Assembly: GCA_020635195.1 (NCBI GenBank)
Contig: JACKAG010000002.1
Span: forward strand, 192,224-256,223
Direction: 5' to 3'
From: Deltaproteobacteria bacterium
GTDB lineage: Bacteria > Bdellovibrionota_B > Oligoflexia > Oligoflexales > Bog-1112
DNA: 64,000 nucleotides
Below the pieces are notes generated by a model, which was given only the letters and a program-made list of their open reading frames with translations, did no database searches and was not told the DNA's origin. Numbering within the stretch: position 1 is the first letter of the stretch; the number at the start of each line of letters is the position of its first letter. Shown piece after piece: positions 1 through 7,731 of the stretch. Position numbers and translations under genes: made by a program.

Positions 1-863
1 ATCAAAGTACAAAGTTTTGTCACAGATGCGACAATTTCACGTTCTCCTGGCGTCATTTTATCTTTATGAATCCTGGTCCAGATGTGTTCAAAGGTTCTGG
101 CAAGACCTTCTGTAATCTCTGTTCTGACTGATGTGATAGGGAAAATGGTATTCAAAAGAGTCAGAATAACACTATAGATAATACCAGCAATCGATGTTTT
201 CATAGAATAAGCGATGTTTGCGACAAATGAATTGAGTATGGGAGCTGCGCCGTCAAGGTCGGAAAGATCAATGGTTGCAATCATCGGTAGTGCTGCTGTG
301 ATACCGATAAATGTGCCAAAAATTCCTCCGATGATAAAAAGACCTGGTAGGATGCCAAGGATTCTCTGAAGTGTATCGACCGGAATAATCATAACAATTG
401 TTGTCCAGAGAGGGTCTTGTCTCAGAACTCGTCTGGAAAGTTCCATAAAATTAGGGGGGAATGGACTTCTTAATGCATTGATCTGATTGTTAATGTTGTA
501 CAGGATGTCTCGTTTGGTGGTCATAAATTCTGAAAGTGTTTTTTTTCCCTGGCTTCGGAATCCCGCCTTTCCATTTTCTGGCTTGAAATCATCACTGATT
601 CTCAGATTCCGGGATGGGAGCTCTGTTTTGACGGTGTCCATCATGCGTTCGAACCAACCATCGATTTCTTTCAGATCTCCCGGCTGATTTTCCGGTTTAT
701 CAAGATTTTTTTCCATACTGCGGGACAGCGTCCGGAAGTACACCAGATTTTTCTTTCCGGAGCGAAAGGCGATAAAACGAAGGATCAACGCAAGGCATAG
801 TCCGATTCCCATCAACTCGATCAGGTGTGTGGACATGATTGAAAATAAATCAAGAACGTTCAT
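1..863 (-). CDS. MotA/TolQ/ExbB-family (ZorA-like) channel subunit, partial
   Basis: Open from an ATG at 863 to the window edge (287 codons, C-terminus missing). GGAG lies 7 nt before the ATG, and the upstream OmpA-like gene ends 24 bp away, so the two are one operon. Hydrophobic segments are at about residues 12-32, 170-193 and 222-244. The segment GIFGTFIGI (about 180-188) and the SMKTSIAGIIYS segment (about 220-231) match the conserved transmembrane core of the MotA/TolQ/ExbB/ZorA group, which forms the pentameric stator channel around a MotB-like dimer. The long soluble stretch between segments 1 and 2 (about 35-150) is predicted cytoplasmic. Inference: ion-driven inner-membrane motor partnered with the neighbouring protein. 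Family is fairly sure; assignment to Zorya defence is not, because gene order is reversed and no zorC/zorD is visible. Confidence 0.75.
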   Translation of the reverse strand, partial: MNVLDLFSIMSTHLIELMGIGLCLALILRFIAFRSGKKNLVYFRTLSRSMEKNLDKPENQPGDLKEIDGWFERMMDTVKTELPSRNLRISDDFKPENGKAGFRSQGKKTLSEFMTTKRDILYNINNQINALRSPFPPNFMELSRRVLRQDPLWTTIVMIIPVDTLQRILGILPGLFIIGGIFGTFIGITAALPMIATIDLSDLDGAAPILNSFVANIAYSMKTSIAGIIYSVILTLLNTIFPITSVRTEITEGLARTFEHIWTRIHKDKMTPGEREIVASVTKLCTL

Positions 864-887
864 ATCTTACTCCGCACGGCAAAAATA

Positions 888-3800
888 TTAAGGTCTGTCT
901 GCCCATTTGATTTCGATTTCAACGCGTCTTGACCGGCGACAATCCCATGCTCCACAGAGGTCTGCGGGCTGTGTTTTTGGTGTTTCCGGAATTGGCGTGC
1001 TATAGCTCATCCCTCCAACTCCTAGCTTTTTGATCAGAAGCTCCCGGGAAGGATAGGAACGAATTTTGTTGCCCAGAATATAGTTTCTGACAGAGACGGC
1101 TCTTGCCTGACTCAGGCGCAGATTATATTGGTAAGGGTATGTGCCGCTGACAGAGGGGTCCTGATTCACACCTGAAAAAACCGGGCTGGCATGGCCTGTG
1201 ATCGTCATACTTTTTAATTCATGACCACGGCGGATATAGTGTGTGATATGTTCCATCAGAGCTGGAATCACCTGGTTGAGTTTGTTTTTTGATACTTCGT
1301 TCAGGTTGGCACTGTCATGTGCGAAATAGAAGCTTTCATCCATAGAAAGCATTAAAGATCCGTTGCTTTGATTCTGGTGAACTGAGATTCCTTTTTGCTG
1401 AAGTTCCCGGACGACATCTGCGACAAGTTTATCAGGATTTGTCCTGCTATTTTCGGGATTTTTTGCCTTCAGAGTGTGTGCTTTCTGAAGATTATCAATG
1501 ATTTTATCACGATCCGCCAGTTGCTGCCTGAGTTGTGAGAGATTGTTCTGAAGATCCTGGTTTGCCTTTCCGGAATCGATCAGGTGATTACGTGTCTTAT
1601 CAAGCTCTTTTTGTAAGTCTCCTATTGTGTCTGACAAGGAGCCGGACTGATTCTGAACCTGGTCGAGATTTTGTTCTTTGTCTCCAAGCTGTTGAGTCAG
1701 GTCACGAATCCTGGACTGTTGGCTGGATTCTTTTTCCTGACACTCTTTATTTTTTTGCTCTGTCTGTGCCAGAAGATCTTTTTGTTTTTGATTCAGATCA
1801 TTGCTCTGATCAATCTGTGCGTTAAGCTGAGCTATTTCTGTCTCATTTGCTTTTATCTTTTTATCCGCTTCTGCCATTGCTTTTTTCATGTTTTCCATTT
1901 GTCCTCTGAGGTTGTCAGCTTCGCCCTGCGCGGCGCCGAGTTGTCCCTGTGTATCTTTGAGCTGTCCTCTGAGCTTGTCAGCTTCGCCCTGCGCGGCGCC
2001 GAGTTGTCCCTGTGTATCTTTGAGTTGTCCTCTGAGCTTGTCAGCTTCGCCCTGCGCGGCGCCGAGTTGCCCCTGTGTGTCTTTGAGTTGTCCTCTGAGG
2101 TTGTCAGCTTCGCCCTGCGCGGCGCCGAGTTGCCCCTGTGTATCTTTGAGCTGCCCTCTGAGGTTGTCAGCTTCGCCCTGCGCGGCGCCGAGTTGTCCCT
2201 GTGTATCTTTGAGTTGTCCTCTGAGGTTGTCAGCTTCGCCCTGCGCGGCGCCGAGTTGTCCCTGTGTATCTTTGAGTTGTCCTCTGAGGTTGTCAGCTTC
2301 GCCCTGCGCGGCGCCGAGTTGTCCCTGTGTATCTTTGAGTTGCCCTCTGAGGTTGTCAGCTTCGCCCTGCGCGGCGCCGAGTTGCCCCTGTGTGTCTTTG
2401 AGCTGCCCTCTGAGGTTGTCAGCTTCGCCCTGCGCGGCGCCGAGTTGCCCCTGTGTATCTTTGAGCTGCCCTCTGAGGTTGCCAGCTTCGCCCTGCGCAG
2501 CACTGAGTTGTCCCTGTGTATCTTTGAGCTGCCCTCTGAGGTTGTCAGCTTCGCCCTGCGCAGCACTGAGTTGTCCCTGTGTCTCTTTGAGTTGTCCTCT
2601 GAGGTTGTCAGCTTCGCCCTGCATAGCACTGAGTTGCCCCTGTGTATCTTTGAGTTGATTGTTTAATTTTTCTCTTGTTTCTTGTGATTTCTGAAGTTGT
2701 GTTTTCTGCTCCTGAACCATATTTTGTGATGCGTCCAGTTTTTGTTCCATTTGCTTCAGGTTTTTGCGGAGTGTGTCAGATTGAATTCTGCTGTTGATCA
2801 GTTCTTTTTCTGCACTTACGAGATTTTCTTTTAATTTTGTGACATCCTGTTTTGCCGAAGACAGCGATTCAGCAAGGCTCTGAGACTGTTTCCGACTTTC
2901 GCCTAGATTCTTTTGTGAATCTTCCAGTTCTTTGCTCAGGCTCTGCTGTTCTTCCTTGAGTTGTTTGTTCTGATTTTCCTGCTGAGAAAGTTCAGATTTT
3001 TTTTCTTCCAGATTGCGTGAGAGATCCCTGATGTTTTCTTTGTTTGTTTTGATTTCATCTGTTTGTTTCTGAATCGTTTTTGACGCCTCTTCAAGCTCTT
3101 CTTGTTTTTTCTGCCTGTCTGTTTCTGTTGTCTTCTGCTGCTCTGTTAGTTGTGTATAATCAGCTTGTAATTTTTTAAGTTCCTGCATAGTTTTTCGTTG
3201 AGAACTTTCTGTTTTCTGGAGATCTGAGGCCATCTCTTCTATCTGTCTGAGGTGCAGCTTTTCACTCTCTCTGGATGACGTTAATTTTTGGGACAAAGAC
3301 TGGTTGTTCTTCTGAGTTGTTTCAAGTTCTTTACGATTTTCTTTGAGTTTTTCGGAAAGATTCTGGACGGTGAGCTCTGACTCTGATTTCTTTTTTTGTT
3401 CGTGAGTTAGTGTGGTTTCAAGTTCCTTTTTTATCTGAGATAAGTCCTTATTTTTCTGTTCAAGCTGTTGCTGTTTCTTTTGATTTTCTCTGATTTCTTC
3501 GATCTGTTCATCCCGGATTTTTTCCAGTTTTGATATTTTGGCAGATAGCTCCTTCTTTTGTAAGGAGAGAGTCTCTTCATTTTCTTGTTTTTCTTTCTGT
3601 ATTTTTTCAGTTATTTTTCTGTGGTTTTCTGCTTCTTTTTTATTCTGCATCATCAGATTTTCATTGATAACACTTTGTTCTTTATTGATTTTTTCCTGGT
3701 CTGTTATTTTTTTGTTTTTTTCTGTGACAGAGTCTTCCAGGTTTTTAATTTCTGATTTTTTTTGTAAAATTTCCTGTTGAAGTTTTTTTAATTCTGCTTC

Positions 3801-4340
3801 TTTTTTTAATTGATCCTGTCTGGATTTATCTATTGTCTGTGTCATTGATTGTACAGATTTTTGTGCCTTATCTTTTTCAGATTTTGTTTTTTCCAGTTCT
3901 TCTTTTATTTTTTTTAGTTCGGATTGCGTTTTTTCGATATTCTCATTGGCAATAGCCAGCATGGCTGTTTTTTCTTTCTGATCAGCTGCGAGATGCTCTA
4001 TAGAGGATTGTTGAATTTTAAGGTCATCGGTAAACTGTTCAAGTTTCTGCATGGAGTCTATAATGTTTTTCTTTTGAATTTCCATCTGGTTCAGTGTTGA
4101 TTCGATCTGTTTATGATTATCTTCATTAGCTTTTCTGATTTTTTCAGGGACTTTTCCCTGGGCATACTCTGCCATTTCCTGTGTCTCTTTAACGGCCTGT
4201 GTTGCTGTGATGCCAGCCTGAATAATCGAAAAGACAAACATGATCAGGAAGACCACCGCAACTGTCATAAAAAGATCGCTGTAACTGGTCCAGACGCTGC
4301 CGCCTTCAGCACTTTCTTCCTGATTATGATCATCATGCAT
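888..4340 (-). CDS. MotB/OmpA-like protein with giant coiled coil
   Basis: 1150 residues. The N-terminus is cytoplasmic, followed by one transmembrane helix at about 23-43 with Asp22 at its start (SYSDLFMTV), as in the MotB/ZorB ion-binding helix. Residues about 45-1000 are almost unbroken coiled coil, rich in K, E, Q and S. Within it, residues 561-812 are twelve 21-residue (three-heptad) repeats. The C-terminus (about 1025-1150) is an OmpA-like peptidoglycan-binding domain: TITGHAS, NLRLSQARAVSVRNYIL and a final RRSRRVEIEI are recognisable. MotB and ZorB proteins are normally about 250-350 residues, so this one is several times longer. It is first in an operon with the MotA-like gene. Likely role: stator-type protein anchored to peptidoglycan, converting ion flow into movement of a long rod. 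The partner it acts on is unknown. Confidence 0.8.
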   Translation of the reverse strand: MHDDHNQEESAEGGSVWTSYSDLFMTVAVVFLIMFVFSIIQAGITATQAVKETQEMAEYAQGKVPEKIRKANEDNHKQIESTLNQMEIQKKNIIDSMQKLEQFTDDLKIQQSSIEHLAADQKEKTAMLAIANENIEKTQSELKKIKEELEKTKSEKDKAQKSVQSMTQTIDKSRQDQLKKEAELKKLQQEILQKKSEIKNLEDSVTEKNKKITDQEKINKEQSVINENLMMQNKKEAENHRKITEKIQKEKQENEETLSLQKKELSAKISKLEKIRDEQIEEIRENQKKQQQLEQKNKDLSQIKKELETTLTHEQKKKSESELTVQNLSEKLKENRKELETTQKNNQSLSQKLTSSRESEKLHLRQIEEMASDLQKTESSQRKTMQELKKLQADYTQLTEQQKTTETDRQKKQEELEEASKTIQKQTDEIKTNKENIRDLSRNLEEKKSELSQQENQNKQLKEEQQSLSKELEDSQKNLGESRKQSQSLAESLSSAKQDVTKLKENLVSAEKELINSRIQSDTLRKNLKQMEQKLDASQNMVQEQKTQLQKSQETREKLNNQLKDTQGQLSAMQGEADNLRGQLKETQGQLSAAQGEADNLRGQLKDTQGQLSAAQGEAGNLRGQLKDTQGQLGAAQGEADNLRGQLKDTQGQLGAAQGEADNLRGQLKDTQGQLGAAQGEADNLRGQLKDTQGQLGAAQGEADNLRGQLKDTQGQLGAAQGEADNLRGQLKDTQGQLGAAQGEADNLRGQLKDTQGQLGAAQGEADKLRGQLKDTQGQLGAAQGEADKLRGQLKDTQGQLGAAQGEADNLRGQMENMKKAMAEADKKIKANETEIAQLNAQIDQSNDLNQKQKDLLAQTEQKNKECQEKESSQQSRIRDLTQQLGDKEQNLDQVQNQSGSLSDTIGDLQKELDKTRNHLIDSGKANQDLQNNLSQLRQQLADRDKIIDNLQKAHTLKAKNPENSRTNPDKLVADVVRELQQKGISVHQNQSNGSLMLSMDESFYFAHDSANLNEVSKNKLNQVIPALMEHITHYIRRGHELKSMTITGHASPVFSGVNQDPSVSGTYPYQYNLRLSQARAVSVRNYILGNKIRSYPSRELLIKKLGVGGMSYSTPIPETPKTQPADLCGAWDCRRSRRVEIEIKWADRP
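1905..2660 (-). repeat. 12 x 63-bp in-frame tandem repeat
   Basis: Exactly 756 bp, twelve units of 63 bp, each encoding 21 residues of the pattern GQLKDTQGQLGAAQGEA-D-N/K-LR. Nine consecutive units share the GCGCGGCGCCGAG core almost base for base. The three units nearest the N-terminus (high-coordinate end) are diverged (SAAQ or SAMQ instead of GAAQ). The pattern suggests recent expansion from the C-terminal side. A copy-number change keeps the reading frame and the heptad phase. The repeats also open long spurious frames on both strands. Confidence 0.95.
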
Positions 4341-4656
4341 GGTCTGTTGTCCTCTGAAGAAGAATTGCAGCTCTGTTTTTCGGAAAGACAGATGTACAAC
4401 TCCATGACAAGTTTCGACTTCCCGGGACTTTTTTTAAGAGGGCAGATTTCTTTATCCGGATATCACAAAGTTTTTTTTATTTAAGTCCTGTTTTTATCTT
4501 GCATGGTTCCGGTAAAAAATCTGAGATTAGATAATGAATCGGTTCTTTTCCTTTTAAAAACTATGGGTTACAGTAAAGTAAATGTTTTGTTTTGGTGGGG
4601 GAGGGGTTTCGGTGTTACAACACTTGCCCAACTAAAGAGAGTCTCAGGAGTTGACT
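4341..4656. other. Divergent intergenic region
   Basis: About 315 bp between the minus-strand motor operon and plus-strand cmoA. It is AT-rich with several T runs and a G-rich stretch (GGTGGGGGAGGGG, about 4597-4609). AGAGGA lies about 10 nt before the ATG of the coiled-coil gene. It should hold both promoters, but I could not assign convincing -35/-10 pairs. No small gene is evident. Confidence 0.5.
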
Positions 4657-5448
4657 GTGAATAAATACAGGGATTTTTCAGAAGATGATCCACTGCCTGC
4701 TGAGCGTCTTCCGTTATTATTGAAGGGCTCAGAGGATAGTCTGTTCAGCCACCCTGGCTATCCTCATCCGTTCGAATTCAATGAAGAAGTTGCTGCGGTT
4801 TTTGATGATATGGTATCCCGCTCGGTCCCTTTGTATCAGGAGGTGATTCACTGTCTTGTCGAATGGGCATGGCTCACTCTGCGCCCCGGGGACCGGGTCT
4901 GCGACCTTGGCTGCTCCACCGGGACGAGCATGCAGGCCATTGGTCAGCAGATATCATTTCCTCTTCATTTTTATGGAGTGGATCAGTCGGAAGCAATGCT
5001 GGCCCGGGCTGCTGACAAACTTTCGCTTCTACAGCCTCTCCATCAGATTATTTTGCATCATGGTGATCTTGAATCCGCACTTCCGGAAGACTGCTCTCTT
5101 GTGATCCTGAATTATACCCTTCAGTTTGTTCCTGTGGAACGGCGACAGGCTATTATGAATCGTATTTTCGAGAGTCTGAAGCCGGGTGGTCTTCTTTTTT
5201 ATAGTGAAAAAACCCGTTCGCAGATTCCTGATTTGGCAAATATGATGACCTGTTCTTATGAGTCTTTTAAGCGGCGTCATGGTTATTCTGTCAATGAAAT
5301 CAGTCGGAAAAAGGAGGCTCTGGATAAGGTTTTATTGCCTTTTACGCGCGCAGAGCATCTGAATTTACTCGACTGTGCAGGCTTTAAGAAGCGGGAAACG
5401 ATTTTCCAGTGGCATCAGTTCACAACCTTTGTGGCAGTAAAAGAGTGA
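4657..5448 (+). CDS. cmoA: CmoA, carboxy-SAM synthase
   Basis: 263 residues. CmoA converts SAM and prephenate into carboxy-SAM, the donor for the cmo5U34 wobble modification of tRNA. Diagnostic features are the FDDMVSRSVPLYQEVI stretch (CmoA has DMxxRSVPGY) and the SAM-binding motif I VCDLGCSTGTS, followed by ILNYTLQFV and LKPGG in the Rossmann core. CAGGAG ends at 4650, directly against an in-frame TTG at 4651. The GTG at 4657 has 6-nt spacing and is the better start. The gene lies 2 bp before cmoB, its pathway partner, so the two are surely co-transcribed. Confidence 0.93.
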   Translation: MNKYRDFSEDDPLPAERLPLLLKGSEDSLFSHPGYPHPFEFNEEVAAVFDDMVSRSVPLYQEVIHCLVEWAWLTLRPGDRVCDLGCSTGTSMQAIGQQISFPLHFYGVDQSEAMLARAADKLSLLQPLHQIILHHGDLESALPEDCSLVILNYTLQFVPVERRQAIMNRIFESLKPGGLLFYSEKTRSQIPDLANMMTCSYESFKRRHGYSVNEISRKKEALDKVLLPFTRAEHLNLLDCAGFKKRETIFQWHQFTTFVAVKE

Positions 5449-5450
5449 TT

Positions 5451-6416
5451 ATGTACGGAGAACACATTTATCTCAGGAAGTTTCAGGACTCTCTTTTGAG
5501 TGCAAAAATCCGGAAAGTCCGGAGCCGCCTGATGGATGAGCTGAGGAGTACAAAGTTTTCTCAGTACTGGGCAGCTGTGGATGCATTGAAGCCTTTCCCA
5601 AGTGCTTATGTGCGCTTTGATGGGGCGATCGTTGAAATTGGTGATGCTGCTGAATTCTCGTCAGAAGATGAGCTTGCTCTGTTCCGGAAGGCTGTCCGGG
5701 CTTTTATTCCCTGGAAGAAAGGTCCGTTCAGACTTTTTGGTGTCGATATTGACGGAGAATGGAGGTCAGATCTGAAGTGGGAGCGTATCAGGCCCCATTG
5801 CGGCTCTCTGGAAGGCTTAAAGATCGCGGATATTGGTAGTCACAACGGTTATTTTATGTTCCGGATGGCTGCGGAACAGCCCGGACTGGTCGTCGGTTTT
5901 GAGCCTTATGAGAAAAACTGGCTTAATTTTCAGATGATGCAATCATATGCACAGGTTTCGTGTCTTGCCGCAGAGCGCTTGGGGGTGGAGCATATCCATT
6001 ATTACCCTGCTTTTTTTGATAAAATTTTCTGTCTTGGGATTTTGTATCACCATACTGATCCGATCGGTATTCTCAGGAAAATCCGTTCTGCTCTGAAAAA
6101 GGGTGGTGAATTATTGATTGATTGTCAGGGGATTCCCGGAACAGAGCCACTGGCGCTGGTGCCTTCTGGACGCTATGCCTCGGCCAGAGGGGTCTGGTTT
6201 TTACCCACTCTTCCGGCTCTGATGAACTGGGTCAGGCGGGCTGGTTTTCGTTCGGCTGAGTGTATTTATCAGGCCCCTCTCAACTGTGAAGAACAGCGAT
6301 CAACGGAGTTTGCTCCGGTCAGGAGTCTGACGGATTTTCTGCACCCGGATCATCCTGAACGGACTATTGAGGGCTATCCAGCCCCATGGCGATATTATCT
6401 GAAGGCCCTGCACTGA
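5451..6416 (+). CDS. cmoB: CmoB, tRNA U34 carboxymethyltransferase
   Basis: 321 residues, close to E. coli CmoB (about 323). It transfers the carboxymethyl group of carboxy-SAM to 5-hydroxyuridine-34 of tRNA. Family landmarks are FIPWKKGPFRLFGVDIDGEWRSD-(K)W, the motif I region IADIGSHNGYFMFRM, LGILYHHTDPI, and the C-terminal TEF...SLTDFLHPDHP..TIEGYPAPWR. The family usually has DVGCGxGYHMWRM; here motif I reads DIGSHNGYFMFRM, a small departure. An upstream in-frame ATG at 5409 lies inside cmoA; the ATG at 5451 just after the cmoA stop, with AAGAG before it, is the natural start. Confidence 0.93.
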   Translation: MYGEHIYLRKFQDSLLSAKIRKVRSRLMDELRSTKFSQYWAAVDALKPFPSAYVRFDGAIVEIGDAAEFSSEDELALFRKAVRAFIPWKKGPFRLFGVDIDGEWRSDLKWERIRPHCGSLEGLKIADIGSHNGYFMFRMAAEQPGLVVGFEPYEKNWLNFQMMQSYAQVSCLAAERLGVEHIHYYPAFFDKIFCLGILYHHTDPIGILRKIRSALKKGGELLIDCQGIPGTEPLALVPSGRYASARGVWFLPTLPALMNWVRRAGFRSAECIYQAPLNCEEQRSTEFAPVRSLTDFLHPDHPERTIEGYPAPWRYYLKALH

Positions 6417-6517
6417 GAAGAGTGAAGCTGGCAGAGCCTGTATAATAAAGGCGTAGCTGTTCATGGCAGAATAAGGCCGGGCCTTTCTGTCGCATCCTCT
6501 TTCATGGGCGAGATGAT

Positions 6518-6745
6518 ATGAACCGTTCACGCAATAGCAGACAGGATGGGGATAAAGAGGCAAGAGATGACTGGGAAGCTCTGAAGATATTACTTGATAG
6601 CATGCCTTCCCTGAAACAAAGGGTTCTTCATAAGTTGCGGGAACTGAAGAATCGTAAAGAAAACGAGCAGATCAAGGTGAGCCGTAAAGAACAGATGGAC
6701 TATATGCGCGAAAAACACCGAAATCAGGGGAAAAACAAGAGCTAA
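6518..6745 (+). CDS. Small basic hypothetical protein
   Basis: 75 residues, strongly charged, rich in K, R, E and N, with no membrane segment or signal peptide; predicted mostly helical. A GAG-containing site sits just before the ATG. It lies between cmoB (101 bp upstream) and the convergent miaA 3' end (32 bp downstream). I recognise no family. High charge and small size would fit a nucleic-acid-associated protein, but nothing proves that. A TATAAT at 6441-6446 may belong to its promoter, although the matching -35 is poor. Confidence 0.5.
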   Translation: MNRSRNSRQDGDKEARDDWEALKILLDSMPSLKQRVLHKLRELKNRKENEQIKVSRKEQMDYMREKHRNQGKNKS

Positions 6746-6777
6746 AAAGAGCTAAAATATGGTTCGTTCTTCTCTCT

Positions 6778-7731
6778 CTAAAAGCTGATAACAGGTAAGG
6801 CAGCCTGGCAGAGGCTCATCAGCTCCTCATCACAAAGAGGAACGCTTTCCAGCTGAAGATCGACAGAGCACTTTCGGAACCAGGTACACTGCCGCTTTGC
6901 ATATTGCCTGGTGGCAAAGACAATCCGGTCTTCCAGCTCTGCTTCATGAAACTCGCCGGCCAGACATGCTGTGACCTGTCGGTAGCCAATACTCTGGAGG
7001 CCCCGGCAGTCTGGAGCATATCCTTTGTGTAAGAGCTCCTGTACTTCTTTGATCAGTCCGGCAGCCAGCATCTCTTTGCTTCTTTGACGAATTCGCTGGT
7101 GAAGCTGAGCTCTTGGGAGGTTGAGAAAAATACTCAGCTCTGGCCGGAATAGGCCTGATTTTGGCTTGTCAGCCTGATGTTCCCGGAATGTTTTTCCTGT
7201 TATTATAAACAATTCCAGAGCGCGAAGGATGCGGTTGCGGTCATGAGGATGCAGCTGTTCTGCTCTTTCCGGGTCTTTTTCCCTGAGTCTGTGCCACAAA
7301 ATGTCGGTATTTTCTGTAAGCAGGGTCTGGCGGACGCTATGGTCGCTCGGAAGTGAGTGGATGTTCTCCTGCTGCAAAAACCTCAGATAGAGTCCTGACC
7401 CTCCGACTACGATGGGCTTTTTTCCCTGTCTGGCAATGCTGTAGATCAGAGCATGTGCTTCTTCCGCAAAACGATGGGCATCATAATCTTCATCGGGGTT
7501 GAGGACGTCGAAGAGGTGGTGAGGAATCGACGACCTTTCGCTGGGGGATGGCTTGGCAGAGCCGATATTCAGATAACGGAAACATTGCACGGAGTCGGCA
7601 TTGATGATCTCTCCATCCAGTAAGTGAGCGAGTCTGAGAGCCAGACCTGACTTCCCGCTGGCTGTCGGACCGCAGAGAAGCCAGTAGGGGGCAAAGGTCT
7701 GCTGTGCAGGACGTTCTTTATAGCCTGTCAA
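6778..7731 (-). CDS. miaA: MiaA, tRNA dimethylallyltransferase
   Basis: About 317 residues. MiaA prenylates A37 of tRNAs reading UNN codons, using dimethylallyl diphosphate. The P-loop GPTASGKS, DSVQ, the VGGSGLYLRFL segment and the C-terminal ATRQYAKRQCTWFR are family hallmarks. The frame is open to an ATG at 7809 deep inside mutL. The better start is TTG at 7731: GGAGG precedes it by 5 nt, it overlaps mutL by 14 nt, and it gives the usual MiaA length. Transcribed after mutL on the same strand and translationally coupled to it. Confidence 0.93.
   Translation of the reverse strand: MTGYKERPAQQTFAPYWLLCGPTASGKSGLALRLAHLLDGEIINADSVQCFRYLNIGSAKPSPSERSSIPHHLFDVLNPDEDYDAHRFAEEAHALIYSIARQGKKPIVVGGSGLYLRFLQQENIHSLPSDHSVRQTLLTENTDILWHRLREKDPERAEQLHPHDRNRILRALELFIITGKTFREHQADKPKSGLFRPELSIFLNLPRAQLHQRIRQRSKEMLAAGLIKEVQELLHKGYAPDCRGLQSIGYRQVTACLAGEFHEAELEDRIVFATRQYAKRQCTWFRKCSVDLQLESVPLCDEELMSLCQAALPVISF

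Noticed and set aside
1905..2660. CRISPR-like regular repeat array.
   Set aside because: Units are contiguous with no spacers, in frame, and encode heptad repeats.
1671..2666. Long open frames on both strands through the 63-bp repeat (up to about 330 codons).
   Set aside because: The repeat length is a multiple of three, so any frame without a stop in one unit stays open through all. The products are low-complexity and shadow the coiled-coil gene.
1..4340. Assignment as a Zorya anti-phage system.
   Set aside because: Only the motor pair is visible, in B-then-A order, with a far larger B subunit; no zorC, zorD or zorE is in the window.
5409..5450. Upstream ATG start for cmoB.
   Set aside because: It lies inside the cmoA coding end; the ATG at 5451 has a ribosome site and gives the family's length.
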